DNA of 64,000 nucleotides. It comes from Bacteroidota bacterium. Lineage in GTDB: Bacteria; Bacteroidota; Bacteroidia; B-17B0; Aurantibacillaceae. A program made the position numbers and the translations under genes. The notes under the pieces were generated by a model. That model searched no databases, was not told where the DNA came from, and worked only from the letters and a program-made list of their open reading frames with translations. Positions 8,754 to 17,723 of the stretch are shown here, one piece after another (position 1 is the stretch's first letter; each line of letters begins with the position of its first letter). The stretch covers positions 1 to 64,000 of the forward strand of contig JAFDXR010000011.1 of assembly GCA_018267825.1 (NCBI GenBank). Reading direction: 5' to 3'.

Positions 8754-10355
8754 ATGGCTGAAATTGTAAGGATGCCCAAATTAAGTGATACCATGACAGA
8801 AGGTGTGGTAGCAAAATGGCACAAAAAAGTGGGCGACAAAGTAAAAAGCGGTGAATTGCTGGCCGATATCGAAACTGATAAAGCCACCATGGAATTTGAA
8901 TCATTCCAGGATGGTGTATTGCTTCACATCGGCGTTCAGGAAAAACAAGCAGCTCCCGTTGATTCTATTCTGGCCATTCTTGGAAAAGAAGGTGAAGATA
9001 TTTCTGCCCTGATCTCCGGTGCTACTGCAAAACCTGAAACAAAAACAGAAACCCCGGCAGCAACCCAGGCAACCACTGTTGCAGCTACTGCACTTCCTGC
9101 CAGCATACAGGTTGTTCGCATGCCTAAACTGAGCGACACCATGACAGAAGGCGTGGTAGCCAAATGGCATAAAAACGTTGGTGATAAAGTAAAAAGCGGC
9201 GAATTACTCGCCGATATCGAAACCGATAAAGCCACCATGGAATTTGAATCATTCCAGGATGGCGTGCTTTTACACAAAGGTGTGGAAGAAGGTAAGGGCG
9301 CAGCCGTAGATAGCGTGCTGGCCATTTTAGGAAAAGGCGATGAAGATATTAAAACCGTTCTTGCTTCTCTGGCAGCTCCTGCTGCCGATGGCGATAAAGT
9401 GCCCTTCCCGAAAAAAGAAAACACATCGTCATCTGTGAGTTCGACCACAGCAACACCGGCAACACAAACTGCCGCTAGCAGCAACGACAGTCGCATCAAA
9501 GCATCGCCACTGGCCAAAGCATTAGCCAAGGAAAAAGGCATCGACCTGAGCCAGGTTACAGGCACGGGTGACAATGGCCGTATTACCAAACAGGATGTTG
9601 AGTCCTTTAATCCGGCAAATACCAAAGTAAAAAGCGGCAGTGCGTCAACCGTTAGTTCGGTAGCCCTCGGCCAGGAAAGTTATACCGATGAGCCGGCTTC
9701 GCAAATGCGCAAAGTCATTGCCCGCAGATTGATGGAAAGCAAGAGTTCGGCTCCCCATTTCTATTTAACCATCGAAGTCGACATGGACAATGCCATGGCA
9801 TCGCGTGCAGCCATCAACAATTTGCCTGACACCAAAGTATCGTTTAACGACCTGGTGATCAAAGCCTGTGCAGCAGCCCTGCGTCGCCATCCGCGTGTAA
9901 ACAGCAGCTGGATGGGCGATAAGATCCGACTGAAACATCATATTCATATTGGTGTTGCTGTTGCGATCGAAGATGGACTGGTAGTACCAGTGGTTCGTTT
10001 TGCCGACCAGAAATCACTGACGCAAATATCAGGCGAAGTGAAAGACCTCAGCAAACGCGCCAAGGATCGCAAATTGCAGCCAACTGAAATGGAAGGCAAT
10101 ACATTTACTGTATCGAACCTGGGTATGTTCGGCATCGAATCATTCACATCCATCATCAACAGTCCGGAATCCTGTATTCTCTCGGTTGGTGCGATACGCC
10201 AGGTACCTGTGGTGAAAAACAACCAGGTGGTTCCGGGCAATGTCATGAAACTGACCCTCGCCTGCGACCACCGCTCTGTAGACGGTGCAACCGGTGCAGC
10301 ATTTTTACAAACGTTAAAACTGTTTATTGAAAACCCGGTAACAATTCTTGCTTAA
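8754..10355 (+). CDS. pdhC: Pyruvate dehydrogenase E2, dihydrolipoamide acetyltransferase
   Basis: Transfers acetyl groups to CoA within the pyruvate dehydrogenase complex. Domain order over 533 residues: lipoyl domain 1 (about 3-80, lipoyl lysine in ETDKATMEF), Ala/Thr/Pro-rich linker, lipoyl domain 2 (about 120-200, nearly identical), linker, E1/E3-binding domain (about 245-282, SPLAKALAKEKGIDLSQVTG) and the catalytic domain with SNLGMFGIESFTSI and the active site DHRSVDG near the C-terminus. The two lipoyl cores share a 38-base identical stretch (8877-8914 and 9225-9262). Confidence 0.95.
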   Translation: MAEIVRMPKLSDTMTEGVVAKWHKKVGDKVKSGELLADIETDKATMEFESFQDGVLLHIGVQEKQAAPVDSILAILGKEGEDISALISGATAKPETKTETPAATQATTVAATALPASIQVVRMPKLSDTMTEGVVAKWHKNVGDKVKSGELLADIETDKATMEFESFQDGVLLHKGVEEGKGAAVDSVLAILGKGDEDIKTVLASLAAPAADGDKVPFPKKENTSSSVSSTTATPATQTAASSNDSRIKASPLAKALAKEKGIDLSQVTGTGDNGRITKQDVESFNPANTKVKSGSASTVSSVALGQESYTDEPASQMRKVIARRLMESKSSAPHFYLTIEVDMDNAMASRAAINNLPDTKVSFNDLVIKACAAALRRHPRVNSSWMGDKIRLKHHIHIGVAVAIEDGLVVPVVRFADQKSLTQISGEVKDLSKRAKDRKLQPTEMEGNTFTVSNLGMFGIESFTSIINSPESCILSVGAIRQVPVVKNNQVVPGNVMKLTLACDHRSVDGATGAAFLQTLKLFIENPVTILA

Positions 10356-10365
10356 TTTTATTAAG

Positions 10366-10383
10366 CACTAAAAACCAAGAATT
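10366..10383 (-). repeat. Right arm of the inverted repeat around the S23-pdhC segment
   Basis: Reverse complement of 8312-8329 with one mismatch. It lies just after the pdhC stop, before the crotonase gene. Confidence 0.4.
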
Positions 10384-10395
10384 AAAAACTCTAAT

Positions 10396-11154
10396 ATGGA
10401 AGGCTACGTAAAATCAGAAATAAAAAACGGAATTGCATACATCACATTCTTTCATCCGCAGAGTAACTCTATGCCTGGCACTCAGCTCCGCAACCTCGCG
10501 GCTGAAGTCGAAAAGATGGGAAAAGATGCTCAGGCGAAAGTAATCGTTCTGCAAAGTGAGGGTGACAAGGCATTTTGTGCAGGTGCCAGTTTCGATGAAT
10601 TGATTTCCATAAAAGATATTGATACAGGTTTAAAGTTCTTCTCGGGCTTTGCGGCGGTGATTAATGCCATGCGCAAAGCTCCTAAATTTGTGATTGCCCG
10701 TGTGCAGGGAAAAGCTGTTGGTGGCGGTGTTGGCATTGCCTCTGCTGCGGATTATACTTTTGCGGTTGAGGGTGCTTCTGTAAAACTCAGTGAATTGGCT
10801 GTAGGGATTGGCCCGTTCGTAGTAGGCCCTGCCGTTGAACGCAAAGTGGGCACATCTGCTTTCTGCCAGCTAACCATCAATGCCACCGAATGGCAAAGCG
10901 CTCAGTGGGCCAAAGAAAAAGGCCTGTATGCCGAGTTGTTTGCAAATGCAGCTGATATGGACAAAGGCATTGAAGCGCTTGCTTCGAAACTGGCAGCCAG
11001 CAACCCGGAAGCTATGGCCATGCTTAAAAAAGTGATGTGGGAAGGCACCGAAAACTGGGACACACTCCTGGTAGAACGTGCGGGTATGAGCGGCACCTTA
11101 GTGCTTTCTGAATTCACCGTGAACGCCATCAATAAATTCAAGCAAAAAGCTTAA
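10396..11154 (+). CDS. Enoyl-CoA hydratase/isomerase family protein
   Basis: 252-residue crotonase fold. The oxyanion-hole segments are KAFCAGASFDEL (about residue 56) and KAVGGGVGIASAADYTFA (about 105). The usual catalytic glutamates at about 115 and 135 are not in clear canonical positions (SELAVGIGP is present), so the exact reaction is uncertain. It could act in fatty-acid, branched-chain or phenylacetate beta-oxidation; proximity to pdhC rather than the paa genes gives no decision. The next gene starts 1 base after its stop. Confidence 0.8.
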   Translation: MEGYVKSEIKNGIAYITFFHPQSNSMPGTQLRNLAAEVEKMGKDAQAKVIVLQSEGDKAFCAGASFDELISIKDIDTGLKFFSGFAAVINAMRKAPKFVIARVQGKAVGGGVGIASAADYTFAVEGASVKLSELAVGIGPFVVGPAVERKVGTSAFCQLTINATEWQSAQWAKEKGLYAELFANAADMDKGIEALASKLAASNPEAMAMLKKVMWEGTENWDTLLVERAGMSGTLVLSEFTVNAINKFKQKA

Positions 11155-11155
11155 C

Positions 11156-11578
11156 ATGAAATTCCAGGCTGGCAACCGAACCAAATTGTGGTATGGCCTG
11201 TTTATTTTATTTATTTCTTCTGTTTCTTTTTCTCAAAAAGTTATTGGCCCCGACAGTCTTGGTATCTATACCGTGACGGAACATCCGCCGGAATATCCCG
11301 GAGGAGTAACAGCGATGATGAAATTTATTCTACAAAAATTTGAATTTCCCTGCCAGGCGCGTGAGCAAGGGATCGGTAAAACCCCTAGTGCACGTTTTGT
11401 TGTTGAGGAGGATGGCAGTATTACCCATATAACCATACCTAAAAAAAGTGACAGCCCGGAACTGGATCAGGCAGTCATCCAGGTCATCTCTAAACTATCT
11501 CCTTTTAAGCCAGCCCTGCATAACGGGAAGGCCGTCAGGTGCTATGTTTACCTGCCAATCCATATATGTTTCAAATAG
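11156..11578 (+). CDS. Secreted TonB C-terminal domain-like protein
   Basis: 140 residues. The hydrophobic segment about 13-24 ending in VSFSQ reads as a signal peptide. The rest resembles the TonB C-terminal domain found in many Bacteroidota proteins: EYPGGVTAMMKFILQKFEFP, ARFVVEEDGSITHITI and SPFKPALHNGKAVRCYVYLPI. Such stand-alone domains are periplasmic; whether it energises a receptor is unknown, since no TonB transmembrane/proline-rich part exists. It sits 1 base after the crotonase stop and 13 bases before the hydrolase start, so it is within an operon. Confidence 0.7.
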   Translation: MKFQAGNRTKLWYGLFILFISSVSFSQKVIGPDSLGIYTVTEHPPEYPGGVTAMMKFILQKFEFPCQAREQGIGKTPSARFVVEEDGSITHITIPKKSDSPELDQAVIQVISKLSPFKPALHNGKAVRCYVYLPIHICFK

Positions 11579-11591
11579 GCACATTTAAGAA

Positions 11592-12278
11592 ATGACACCA
11601 ATTATCTTACTTCATGGAGCCGTAGGTGCAGCCGATCAGCTGGAACCGCTGAAAGAAATTCTATCGGCAGACGGGCGGCCGGTCTATAGTTTCAGCTTCT
11701 CCGGACATGGCCACAGTCCTTTCCCGGCCGATGAATTCAGCATCGATACATTTTCCAATGAGCTGCATGCTTTCATCCTTTCGCATGAATTGCATAAGCC
11801 GCATGTCTTCGGATACAGCATGGGCGGCTATGTGGCTCTACACCTGGCATACAAACACCCTGATTTACTTGGAAAAATAGCAACCCTCGGCACCAAATTT
11901 AAATGGGATCCTGAGACAGCGCATAAAGAAATAAAAATGCTGGAGCCCGACACTATTCAGTTAAAAGTGCCGAAGTTTGCCGAAGCCCTGAAACAAAGAC
12001 ATGGCGCCAGCTGGAAAGACCTCCTGTTTCATACATCACACCTGATGATAGGCCTTGGCCACCATCCCGTACTGAATGACGATGTACTGGAAAACATACA
12101 CAACCCTGTGATGCTGGGCCTTGGCGATTTTGATGTGATGGTAGGTCTGGATGAAACGCTGCACGTGAGAAACAAACTCGAAAACAGTTCCATGTACATG
12201 CTTCCGAACACAAAGCATCCTATTGAATCAGTAAATGCCGGCTTATTATCGCAGATGTTGCTCAGCTATTTCCGTTAA
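11592..12278 (+). CDS. Alpha/beta-hydrolase
   Basis: 228 residues. The fold is shown by the HG oxyanion region ILLHGAVG at the start, the nucleophile elbow HVFGYSMGGYVALHLA (serine near residue 77), an acidic residue around LGLGDFDVMVG and the final histidine in NTKHPIE. The substrate is unknown; family members include esterases and C-C hydrolases. It is the last gene of the plus-strand group. Its stop overlaps by 4 bases the stop of the convergent cupin gene. Confidence 0.8.
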   Translation: MTPIILLHGAVGAADQLEPLKEILSADGRPVYSFSFSGHGHSPFPADEFSIDTFSNELHAFILSHELHKPHVFGYSMGGYVALHLAYKHPDLLGKIATLGTKFKWDPETAHKEIKMLEPDTIQLKVPKFAEALKQRHGASWKDLLFHTSHLMIGLGHHPVLNDDVLENIHNPVMLGLGDFDVMVGLDETLHVRNKLENSSMYMLPNTKHPIESVNAGLLSQMLLSYFR

Positions 12279-13222
12279 GCCGCATGTGGCAAAGGTTCAC
12301 TGTTATGCTGGATCTCAGGTTCAGGGAGTTCATCGTGCTCAATCAATCCATACTCCCGCAATTCCCAATCGGTGATCGCCTTATCAGCTCTGCGGTGCGC
12401 CAACTTCATTTTATAGTTAAGCCACCGTTTGCCCAGTAAGACACTCATGAGTTTATCGATCCACAGCCGATACGTGAGATTACCCAAACCCTGCAATTTG
12501 TATATGATGCTGTGTGCCATTTTCCGGTAAGCCACTGCAAATCCACCTTCCTGGTACATCATGTAATGCCAGTAACCACTGGGCATAAACAGCGAGTCGC
12601 CGTGTTCGAGGGTAATATCATACCCCTTCACGTATTTCAACCCCGGAAATTTATCATAATCCGGATTTGCAAAATCAGCGATGCTGAATGTATTGAATGG
12701 TGTTTTGTACAAAAGATCGTTATACTCGGGTGCAAACAGCAGAATGCGCTTACGACCGGTAAACTGTGTATGCAACACATTACTCATGTCAATATCATAA
12801 TGCATCCTTACATGCGTATCTACACCACCAAAAAACATGAAGCCTATTTTACCGAGTAAGCCTTTAAAAATACCGGGGCACGGAAATTCTTTTCGCAGGC
12901 TTTCATCGTGTTTAAAACCATCGAACAAAAATAAACGGTAACGGGCTTTTTCAGGCCTGGTGATGTGATCCGCAAATTCGTGAAAAGGCATGGTTAAATC
13001 GCCGTGTGTGTAGGCTGTTATTTTTGGGAGCGTATTATCATACACTTCCACAGTCACATGTCCCAGCTTTTGTTTCATGTATTCGATAGACCAGAGCCGG
13101 CCCGCCTCTGTGCCATCCAGGAGTCCTTTAATGATAACGGGCTTTTGCCTTTGGAAATACTCCCTGAATAACTCCTGCTCATTAATACCATCTATGGTAT
13201 CTATCTTAAGTGACAAATCCAT
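12275..13222 (-). CDS. JmjC-like cupin (Cupin_8) protein
   Basis: About 315 residues. It matches the cupin-8/FIH-like family of Fe(II)/2-oxoglutarate hydroxylases: FKQLL-like N-terminal helices (YFQRQKPVIIKGLL), the iron-binding HYDIDMSNVLHTQFTG (H..D pair) and the distal histidine in GDSLFMPSGYWHYMMY. Members hydroxylate protein side chains or tRNA; the target here is unknown. A longer frame begins at 13252, but the ATG at 13222 (MDLSLKIDTIDG) fits the family start better. The stop is convergent with the hydrolase. Confidence 0.8.
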   Translation of the reverse strand: MDLSLKIDTIDGINEQELFREYFQRQKPVIIKGLLDGTEAGRLWSIEYMKQKLGHVTVEVYDNTLPKITAYTHGDLTMPFHEFADHITRPEKARYRLFLFDGFKHDESLRKEFPCPGIFKGLLGKIGFMFFGGVDTHVRMHYDIDMSNVLHTQFTGRKRILLFAPEYNDLLYKTPFNTFSIADFANPDYDKFPGLKYVKGYDITLEHGDSLFMPSGYWHYMMYQEGGFAVAYRKMAHSIIYKLQGLGNLTYRLWIDKLMSVLLGKRWLNYKMKLAHRRADKAITDWELREYGLIEHDELPEPEIQHNSEPLPHAA

Positions 13223-13317
13223 ATACAACGTGTTTATTAATATGCATAACAAAAATAATACACGTTGGTTTATGATGAATCAACACGGGCTCTTAAATAA
13301 TGCTAAAATGGGGATAA

Positions 13318-15213
13318 TTAATGAATAACAACCAGCTTACGGTGTTCTGTACGACCATCTGTATCAATCTCAACCATGTATGTTCCCGCAGGTAGTTCCG
13401 ACAGTTGGACACTGTACTCGAGCTGATCGTCCTGAAGGACTATAATTTTTTCGGCAACAACCGTGGCTGTCATGCTGCGGATAATGAGCTGAGCCTGCTT
13501 GTATTCCAGGCTTTTGAATTTCACCATGAGTTCACTACCTGAACGAACCGGGTTCGGATAAATATCTACAAAAGAATCTTCTTTGTCTTCGATAGTCACA
13601 CTAACCCAATTGGTATAGTGCTCACTTCCATCTATATCAACCTGTTTCAGCCTGTAATAGTTTGGCCCGACAACAGGCGATGTGTGAATATACTCATAGG
13701 TACTGTAATTGCCTTCAGCCTGGATGGTAGAGATTTCTTTGGCATCGCTGGCAGCATCTGTACTGTATATCAGAACAAAGTAATTGTTCTGTATTTCCAT
13801 GGCTGTTTTCCATTGCACCGAAACCGTATTGTTAGCGTCGTTCAGTGTGGCATTGAAACTGAGCATCTCTACCGGCAGTGGGCCTGTGGATGCCGGAATA
13901 ACGCCGCCATTGGCCGGTCCACTACCACTTACACCGCTAACGGTCCCTGTACAACCGACACAACTGAGTCCGCCGTTTCCGGGTGTTGTACTTGTTGTGA
14001 CATTGGCTGTAGGCTGTGCCCCTGAAAATACAACAACACCTTGTCCGCCACCGCCTCCGCCGCCATGTACTGAGCCTGAGGTATTGCTAAACCCTCCGTT
14101 ACCACCACTCGATGTAATCGTGAGCGGGCAGGAACCTGAAACACTATATGTACCTATATTCAAAACAATAGAGCCACCGGCGCCGGCGCCGCCTGATCCA
14201 TCGTTTGAAGCATTGGCAGGTGTATTCCCATTGGATGTGATGGAAATTCCGGCACAGCTGTTTGTTTTCAGCATATCTGCCTTTATAAATATAATTCCGC
14301 CGCCTGCACCACCAGGCGTACCGACGCCATCATTTTCGTGTCCGCCCCCGCCGCCGCCGCCCATAAATACGCGCGACGCGCTGATACTCGAACTTAATGA
14401 GAGCCCTCCGAGGCCACCTGCCGACGGGGCACAACCCGTACCTGCAGGCACCCAGCCAAGACCGCCGTCGCCACCTGCAGAGTAATTACCGCCGCCGCCG
14501 CCACCGGAGTTCACATCATTACCGCCGCCGCCGCCGTTTAATAATTTAGCACGTCCACCACCATAAGCGGCCGTTGTGTTTTTATAAATCCCTTCGCCTT
14601 TACCTGCGTAACGCATCGCAATGGATGTGGCATAGGTGGAGTTATCGCAGCTGCTGTAGCCGTTTGGTGTATTTTTGGAACCGCCTCTGAAACCTGAACC
14701 TGTAGCTGTAATGCTGCTATTCAGAGTCAATGTACCATTTACAACAAACGCCGTTACTCCACCCACGGTGCCATTCCAGGCCGCTGTTGTAATAGCTGAA
14801 CTCACTGTATAATTCGGTGAACCTAACGTTGGATATGAAATAAGCTGTACCGCTGCATTCGTATTGATATGATAGGTATTGGAAAGATTTGCTGTTAATA
14901 CCACAGAATTAGGAAGTCCGGCCGACTCGGTATGCGAAGCAACCATGGCTACTTCGTAAAGACCTGCAGACTGAATACTTCCCAGGTTCCCAAAACTGGA
15001 AGCGTTGGTGGTGTTTGTCCCGATAGCATTATCCTGCATCTGCATCACAATAACATATTCACCATCTTCAAACGTATCGTAGGTCTCCGTGGTGTTGGAC
15101 AGGGTAAGGGTTTTACCACTGATTGCGGTAATATTGGCAAATCCATTGACAGGATTTTGCGAAAAAAACCTGCAATAAAGCAATAGCAATAAAAATAATC
15201 CAAAAACTCTCAT
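13318..15213 (-). CDS. Glycine-rich secreted protein with T9SS sorting domain
   Basis: 631 residues. An N-terminal signal segment (FGLFLLLLLYCRFFSQ) is followed by a beta-rich region, then a strongly glycine-rich stretch at about residues 205-410 with runs of 6-8 glycines. The C-terminal part starts with LPVEMLSFNATL and ends in a type A sorting domain (IYPNPVRSGSELMVKF ... AGTYMVEIDTDG). It would cross the outer membrane by the type IX system and be attached or released. A cell-surface or matrix role is likely, but no enzyme motif is visible. Transcribed alone. Confidence 0.8.
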   Translation of the reverse strand: MRVFGLFLLLLLYCRFFSQNPVNGFANITAISGKTLTLSNTTETYDTFEDGEYVIVMQMQDNAIGTNTTNASSFGNLGSIQSAGLYEVAMVASHTESAGLPNSVVLTANLSNTYHINTNAAVQLISYPTLGSPNYTVSSAITTAAWNGTVGGVTAFVVNGTLTLNSSITATGSGFRGGSKNTPNGYSSCDNSTYATSIAMRYAGKGEGIYKNTTAAYGGGRAKLLNGGGGGNDVNSGGGGGGNYSAGGDGGLGWVPAGTGCAPSAGGLGGLSLSSSISASRVFMGGGGGGGHENDGVGTPGGAGGGIIFIKADMLKTNSCAGISITSNGNTPANASNDGSGGAGAGGSIVLNIGTYSVSGSCPLTITSSGGNGGFSNTSGSVHGGGGGGGQGVVVFSGAQPTANVTTSTTPGNGGLSCVGCTGTVSGVSGSGPANGGVIPASTGPLPVEMLSFNATLNDANNTVSVQWKTAMEIQNNYFVLIYSTDAASDAKEISTIQAEGNYSTYEYIHTSPVVGPNYYRLKQVDIDGSEHYTNWVSVTIEDKEDSFVDIYPNPVRSGSELMVKFKSLEYKQAQLIIRSMTATVVAEKIIVLQDDQLEYSVQLSELPAGTYMVEIDTDGRTEHRKLVVIH

Positions 15214-15311
15214 ACTCGGGATAATGAGAAAATGCTAAGGCCAAGTTAGTATAATTTGCGTAAAGGCAATATAAAATTTTGCCTATTTCTTCGGGTTAAC
15301 GAGGGTTTACT

Positions 15312-16088
15312 CTATTCGCCTTTGAAAACCGGTTTGCGTTTTTCAAGGAAAGCTTTTACTCCTTCGTTGTAGTCGTAGCTCTTTGCGGATTCAACCTGCA
15401 TGTCGCGTTCCATGTCGAGTTGCTGAGCCAGTGTATTCTGATACGATGCATTGAGCAATCGTTTGGTGAGGCCAATGGCTTTGGTAGGCATAGCCGCCAT
15501 GTGTTGCGCATTGACCAGGGCCTGGCTTAACAAATCCTTGTCGTCGAATATTTTGTAAACCATACCATACTGCATGGCTTCTTCGGCAGTGGCTTTATCC
15601 CCGGTCATCATCAGGGCGCTTGCCATATTGAAACCGATGAGGCGCGGAAGCATAAATGTTCCACCGCTATCCGGAATGAGCCCGATTTTGCTGAATGCCT
15701 GGATAAAACTGGCTGAACGTGCCGCAAATACAATATCGCAGGCCAGTGCAATGTTTGCCCCAGCTCCTGCAGCTACACCATTGACCGCTGCAATAATTGG
15801 TTTTTCAATATGACGAATGCGCATAATGATAGGATTGTAATGCTCCTCCACAATACGTTCAATACCGGGGCCGCTGTTGTCAATCGCTTCGGCCAGATCC
15901 TGTCCGGCACAGAAGGCTTTGCCTTCGCCTGTGAGCACAATGGCGCGTACGGTTTTATTTTTTTCAGCCTCATCGAGTGCAGCATGTAGCTGCAAGGCCA
16001 TTTCGCGGTTAAAGCTATTGAACTTGTCGGGGCGGTTTAATCGGATAACAGCCACATTTCCCTGTAATTCGGTAATGATGAAAGACAT
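15312..16088 (-). CDS. paaG: 2-(1,2-epoxy-1,2-dihydrophenyl)acetyl-CoA isomerase
   Basis: Crotonase-fold enzyme, 258 residues, that would convert ring-1,2-epoxyphenylacetyl-CoA to the oxepin in phenylacetate breakdown. Key segments are GKAFCAGQDLAEA (about residue 56), AVNGVAAGAGANIALACD (about 103) and FSKIGLIPDSGGTFMLPR (about 130, with the aspartate typical of PaaG). It ends with KRKPVFKGE, as many enoyl-CoA hydratases do. It lies on the same strand as paaABCD, separated by a histidine kinase. A generic enoyl-CoA hydratase remains possible, but PaaG fits best. Confidence 0.85.
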   Translation of the reverse strand: MSFIITELQGNVAVIRLNRPDKFNSFNREMALQLHAALDEAEKNKTVRAIVLTGEGKAFCAGQDLAEAIDNSGPGIERIVEEHYNPIIMRIRHIEKPIIAAVNGVAAGAGANIALACDIVFAARSASFIQAFSKIGLIPDSGGTFMLPRLIGFNMASALMMTGDKATAEEAMQYGMVYKIFDDKDLLSQALVNAQHMAAMPTKAIGLTKRLLNASYQNTLAQQLDMERDMQVESAKSYDYNEGVKAFLEKRKPVFKGE

Positions 16089-16114
16089 ATTGAATTTTTT
16101 GCTAAAAATGCTAT

Positions 16115-17611
16115 TTATTTCTTAGAGAAGGAAATTTTATATGCTGTTCCTTCGCCCGGTTTATTGGTGCGCTGGCAGGTGCCATCAATCTGGTCGACAA
16201 GTCCATTCAGAATATCGAGGCCTATCGACTTGGCCGGAATTTTTGAATCATCGAAGCCAACCCCATTATCCCTGATTGTAAGGAATACCTGCTTGTTGTT
16301 TTCAAGCAGGGAGATTTCGATCACACCGTCTTTACGCCCATTAAATGCATGCTTATAGGCATTGGTAATGAGTTCATTGACAATAAGCGCCAGTGGAATG
16401 GCCGACGAAATATCGAGGTGAACGTCGGTAATACCTTTCACCAGTTTAATATGCTGAGAGGCGCTGTAGGAATGTCCCAGGTGATCCAGAATCTCATTGA
16501 GGTATTCCTTGAAGTTCAGCTGTGCATAGGATTTGGCTTTGTAAATGAGCTCATGCACTGTAGCAATGGAGTTCAGGCGGTCTTTACATTCCTCGAACAG
16601 TCGACGGTGATATTCATCATGCGATTTTTCGGCCTGAAGATTCATCAGGCTGGCTACAATACTCAGGTTATTTTTTACGCGGTGGTGTATTTCCTGCAAC
16701 AGCACTTTTTGTTCGTTCAGCGAAATTTCGAGCGACTGCCGTGCTTTCTTCTTTTCATACGTTTCCAGGGCCAGCGAGATCATCTGGGCCGTTACCAGTC
16801 CGAATTTCTGTTCCTGCAATGTCCATTCGCGCGGCGAGCCAACATTTTCAAAACAGATCACGCCAATCATTTCACCTTCAATACGAACGGGGATATCCAT
16901 AAGAGCCTGAATGTTGTGAGGTTTGAGGTAAAACTCATATAGTTCGGCCGTTTTGGTTTCGGTAAATGCATCGCTGGTAATGATGATCTTCTCCGTTTCG
17001 AACAGCGAAAAATAAAACGGCATAGCGATACGTGGCAAAGCCGATTGCGGCACCAGTTTGTTTTCGCGGGCATCGAAATTTCCGATACACTGAATTTCCG
17101 TTTTATCTTTATCAAATACCCAGGCATTCACACGGGTGGTATTGGTCGCCCGCGACGAAAGTTCGAGAATTTCATAAATGGCCTCATCCAATTTACCCTC
17201 ACGTATTTTCCGTGATTTGGAAAGGTTTTCGATGGTCAGCGCTTTCTTAATGATATCTTTCCTGACAATTTGCTGCTGCGTATTGTCGCGAATGAAAATA
17301 GCATAAAACAGCTCCCCGTCTTTCTCGATCTGTGAGGCACGGAACACCACATTGATGTAGGTCCTGGTCTTGTGACGGATATTATCGGTGAAGAAGCATT
17401 CGCCGAAGCGGTCCACTTTATTGTATAATGTTTCGAGTCGTGTTTCGGGATTAATGAAAAAATAAGGGAGTCCGTGTTCCTTGATTTCTTCGGCAGTATA
17501 TCCAAGCAGGTGCGAAATGCCATTGGAAATAAACACCACTTCACTCTTGTTATTCAGAATGATGACATGTTCGAGAAACTGATGGATGATATCCGGGAAA
17601 ATATCGGTCAT
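16115..17611 (-). CDS. Sensor histidine kinase, PAS-GAF-HisKA_2 type
   Basis: 498 residues without membrane segments. Order: PAS domain (about 5-120, VFISNGISHLLGYTAEEI), GAF-like domain (about 145-285), dimerisation/phosphoacceptor box LLQEIHHRVKNNLSIVASLM (histidine near 317) of the HisKA_2/HWE-like kind, and an HATPase_c domain with VNELITNAYKHAF, IRDNGVGFDDSKIP and SIGLDILNGLVDQI. It would sense a cytoplasmic signal. No response regulator is adjacent. It sits between paaD and paaG, so a role in phenylacetate control is possible but unproven. Confidence 0.88.
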   Translation of the reverse strand: MTDIFPDIIHQFLEHVIILNNKSEVVFISNGISHLLGYTAEEIKEHGLPYFFINPETRLETLYNKVDRFGECFFTDNIRHKTRTYINVVFRASQIEKDGELFYAIFIRDNTQQQIVRKDIIKKALTIENLSKSRKIREGKLDEAIYEILELSSRATNTTRVNAWVFDKDKTEIQCIGNFDARENKLVPQSALPRIAMPFYFSLFETEKIIITSDAFTETKTAELYEFYLKPHNIQALMDIPVRIEGEMIGVICFENVGSPREWTLQEQKFGLVTAQMISLALETYEKKKARQSLEISLNEQKVLLQEIHHRVKNNLSIVASLMNLQAEKSHDEYHRRLFEECKDRLNSIATVHELIYKAKSYAQLNFKEYLNEILDHLGHSYSASQHIKLVKGITDVHLDISSAIPLALIVNELITNAYKHAFNGRKDGVIEISLLENNKQVFLTIRDNGVGFDDSKIPAKSIGLDILNGLVDQIDGTCQRTNKPGEGTAYKISFSKK

Positions 17612-17621
17612 GCGCTTCGGG

Positions 17622-17637
17622 ATTTACTTAAGTAAAT
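17622..17637. promoter_or_regulatory. Perfect 16-base palindrome upstream of the histidine kinase
   Basis: ATTTACTTAAGTAAAT lies 10 bases before the kinase ATG. The inner TTACTTAAGTAA occurs again at 27330-27341. It may be an operator, or just AT-rich symmetry. Confidence 0.35.
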
Positions 17638-17723
17638 GTAAAAAAAAATAGCAAGTACGCAAGGATTCTGAAGTGCAAATCAGAATGGGTTAACAAGGAG
17701 CATCCACGTGTAACGCCGTGAAA

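Noticed and set aside
8936-9625. 229-codon minus-strand frame opposite pdhC
   Set aside because: It lies wholly inside a clear pdhC gene and has no family features.
13784-14485. Proline-rich 233-codon plus-strand frame
   Set aside because: It is the antisense of the glycine-rich part of the T9SS protein; proline runs arise from glycine codons on the other strand.
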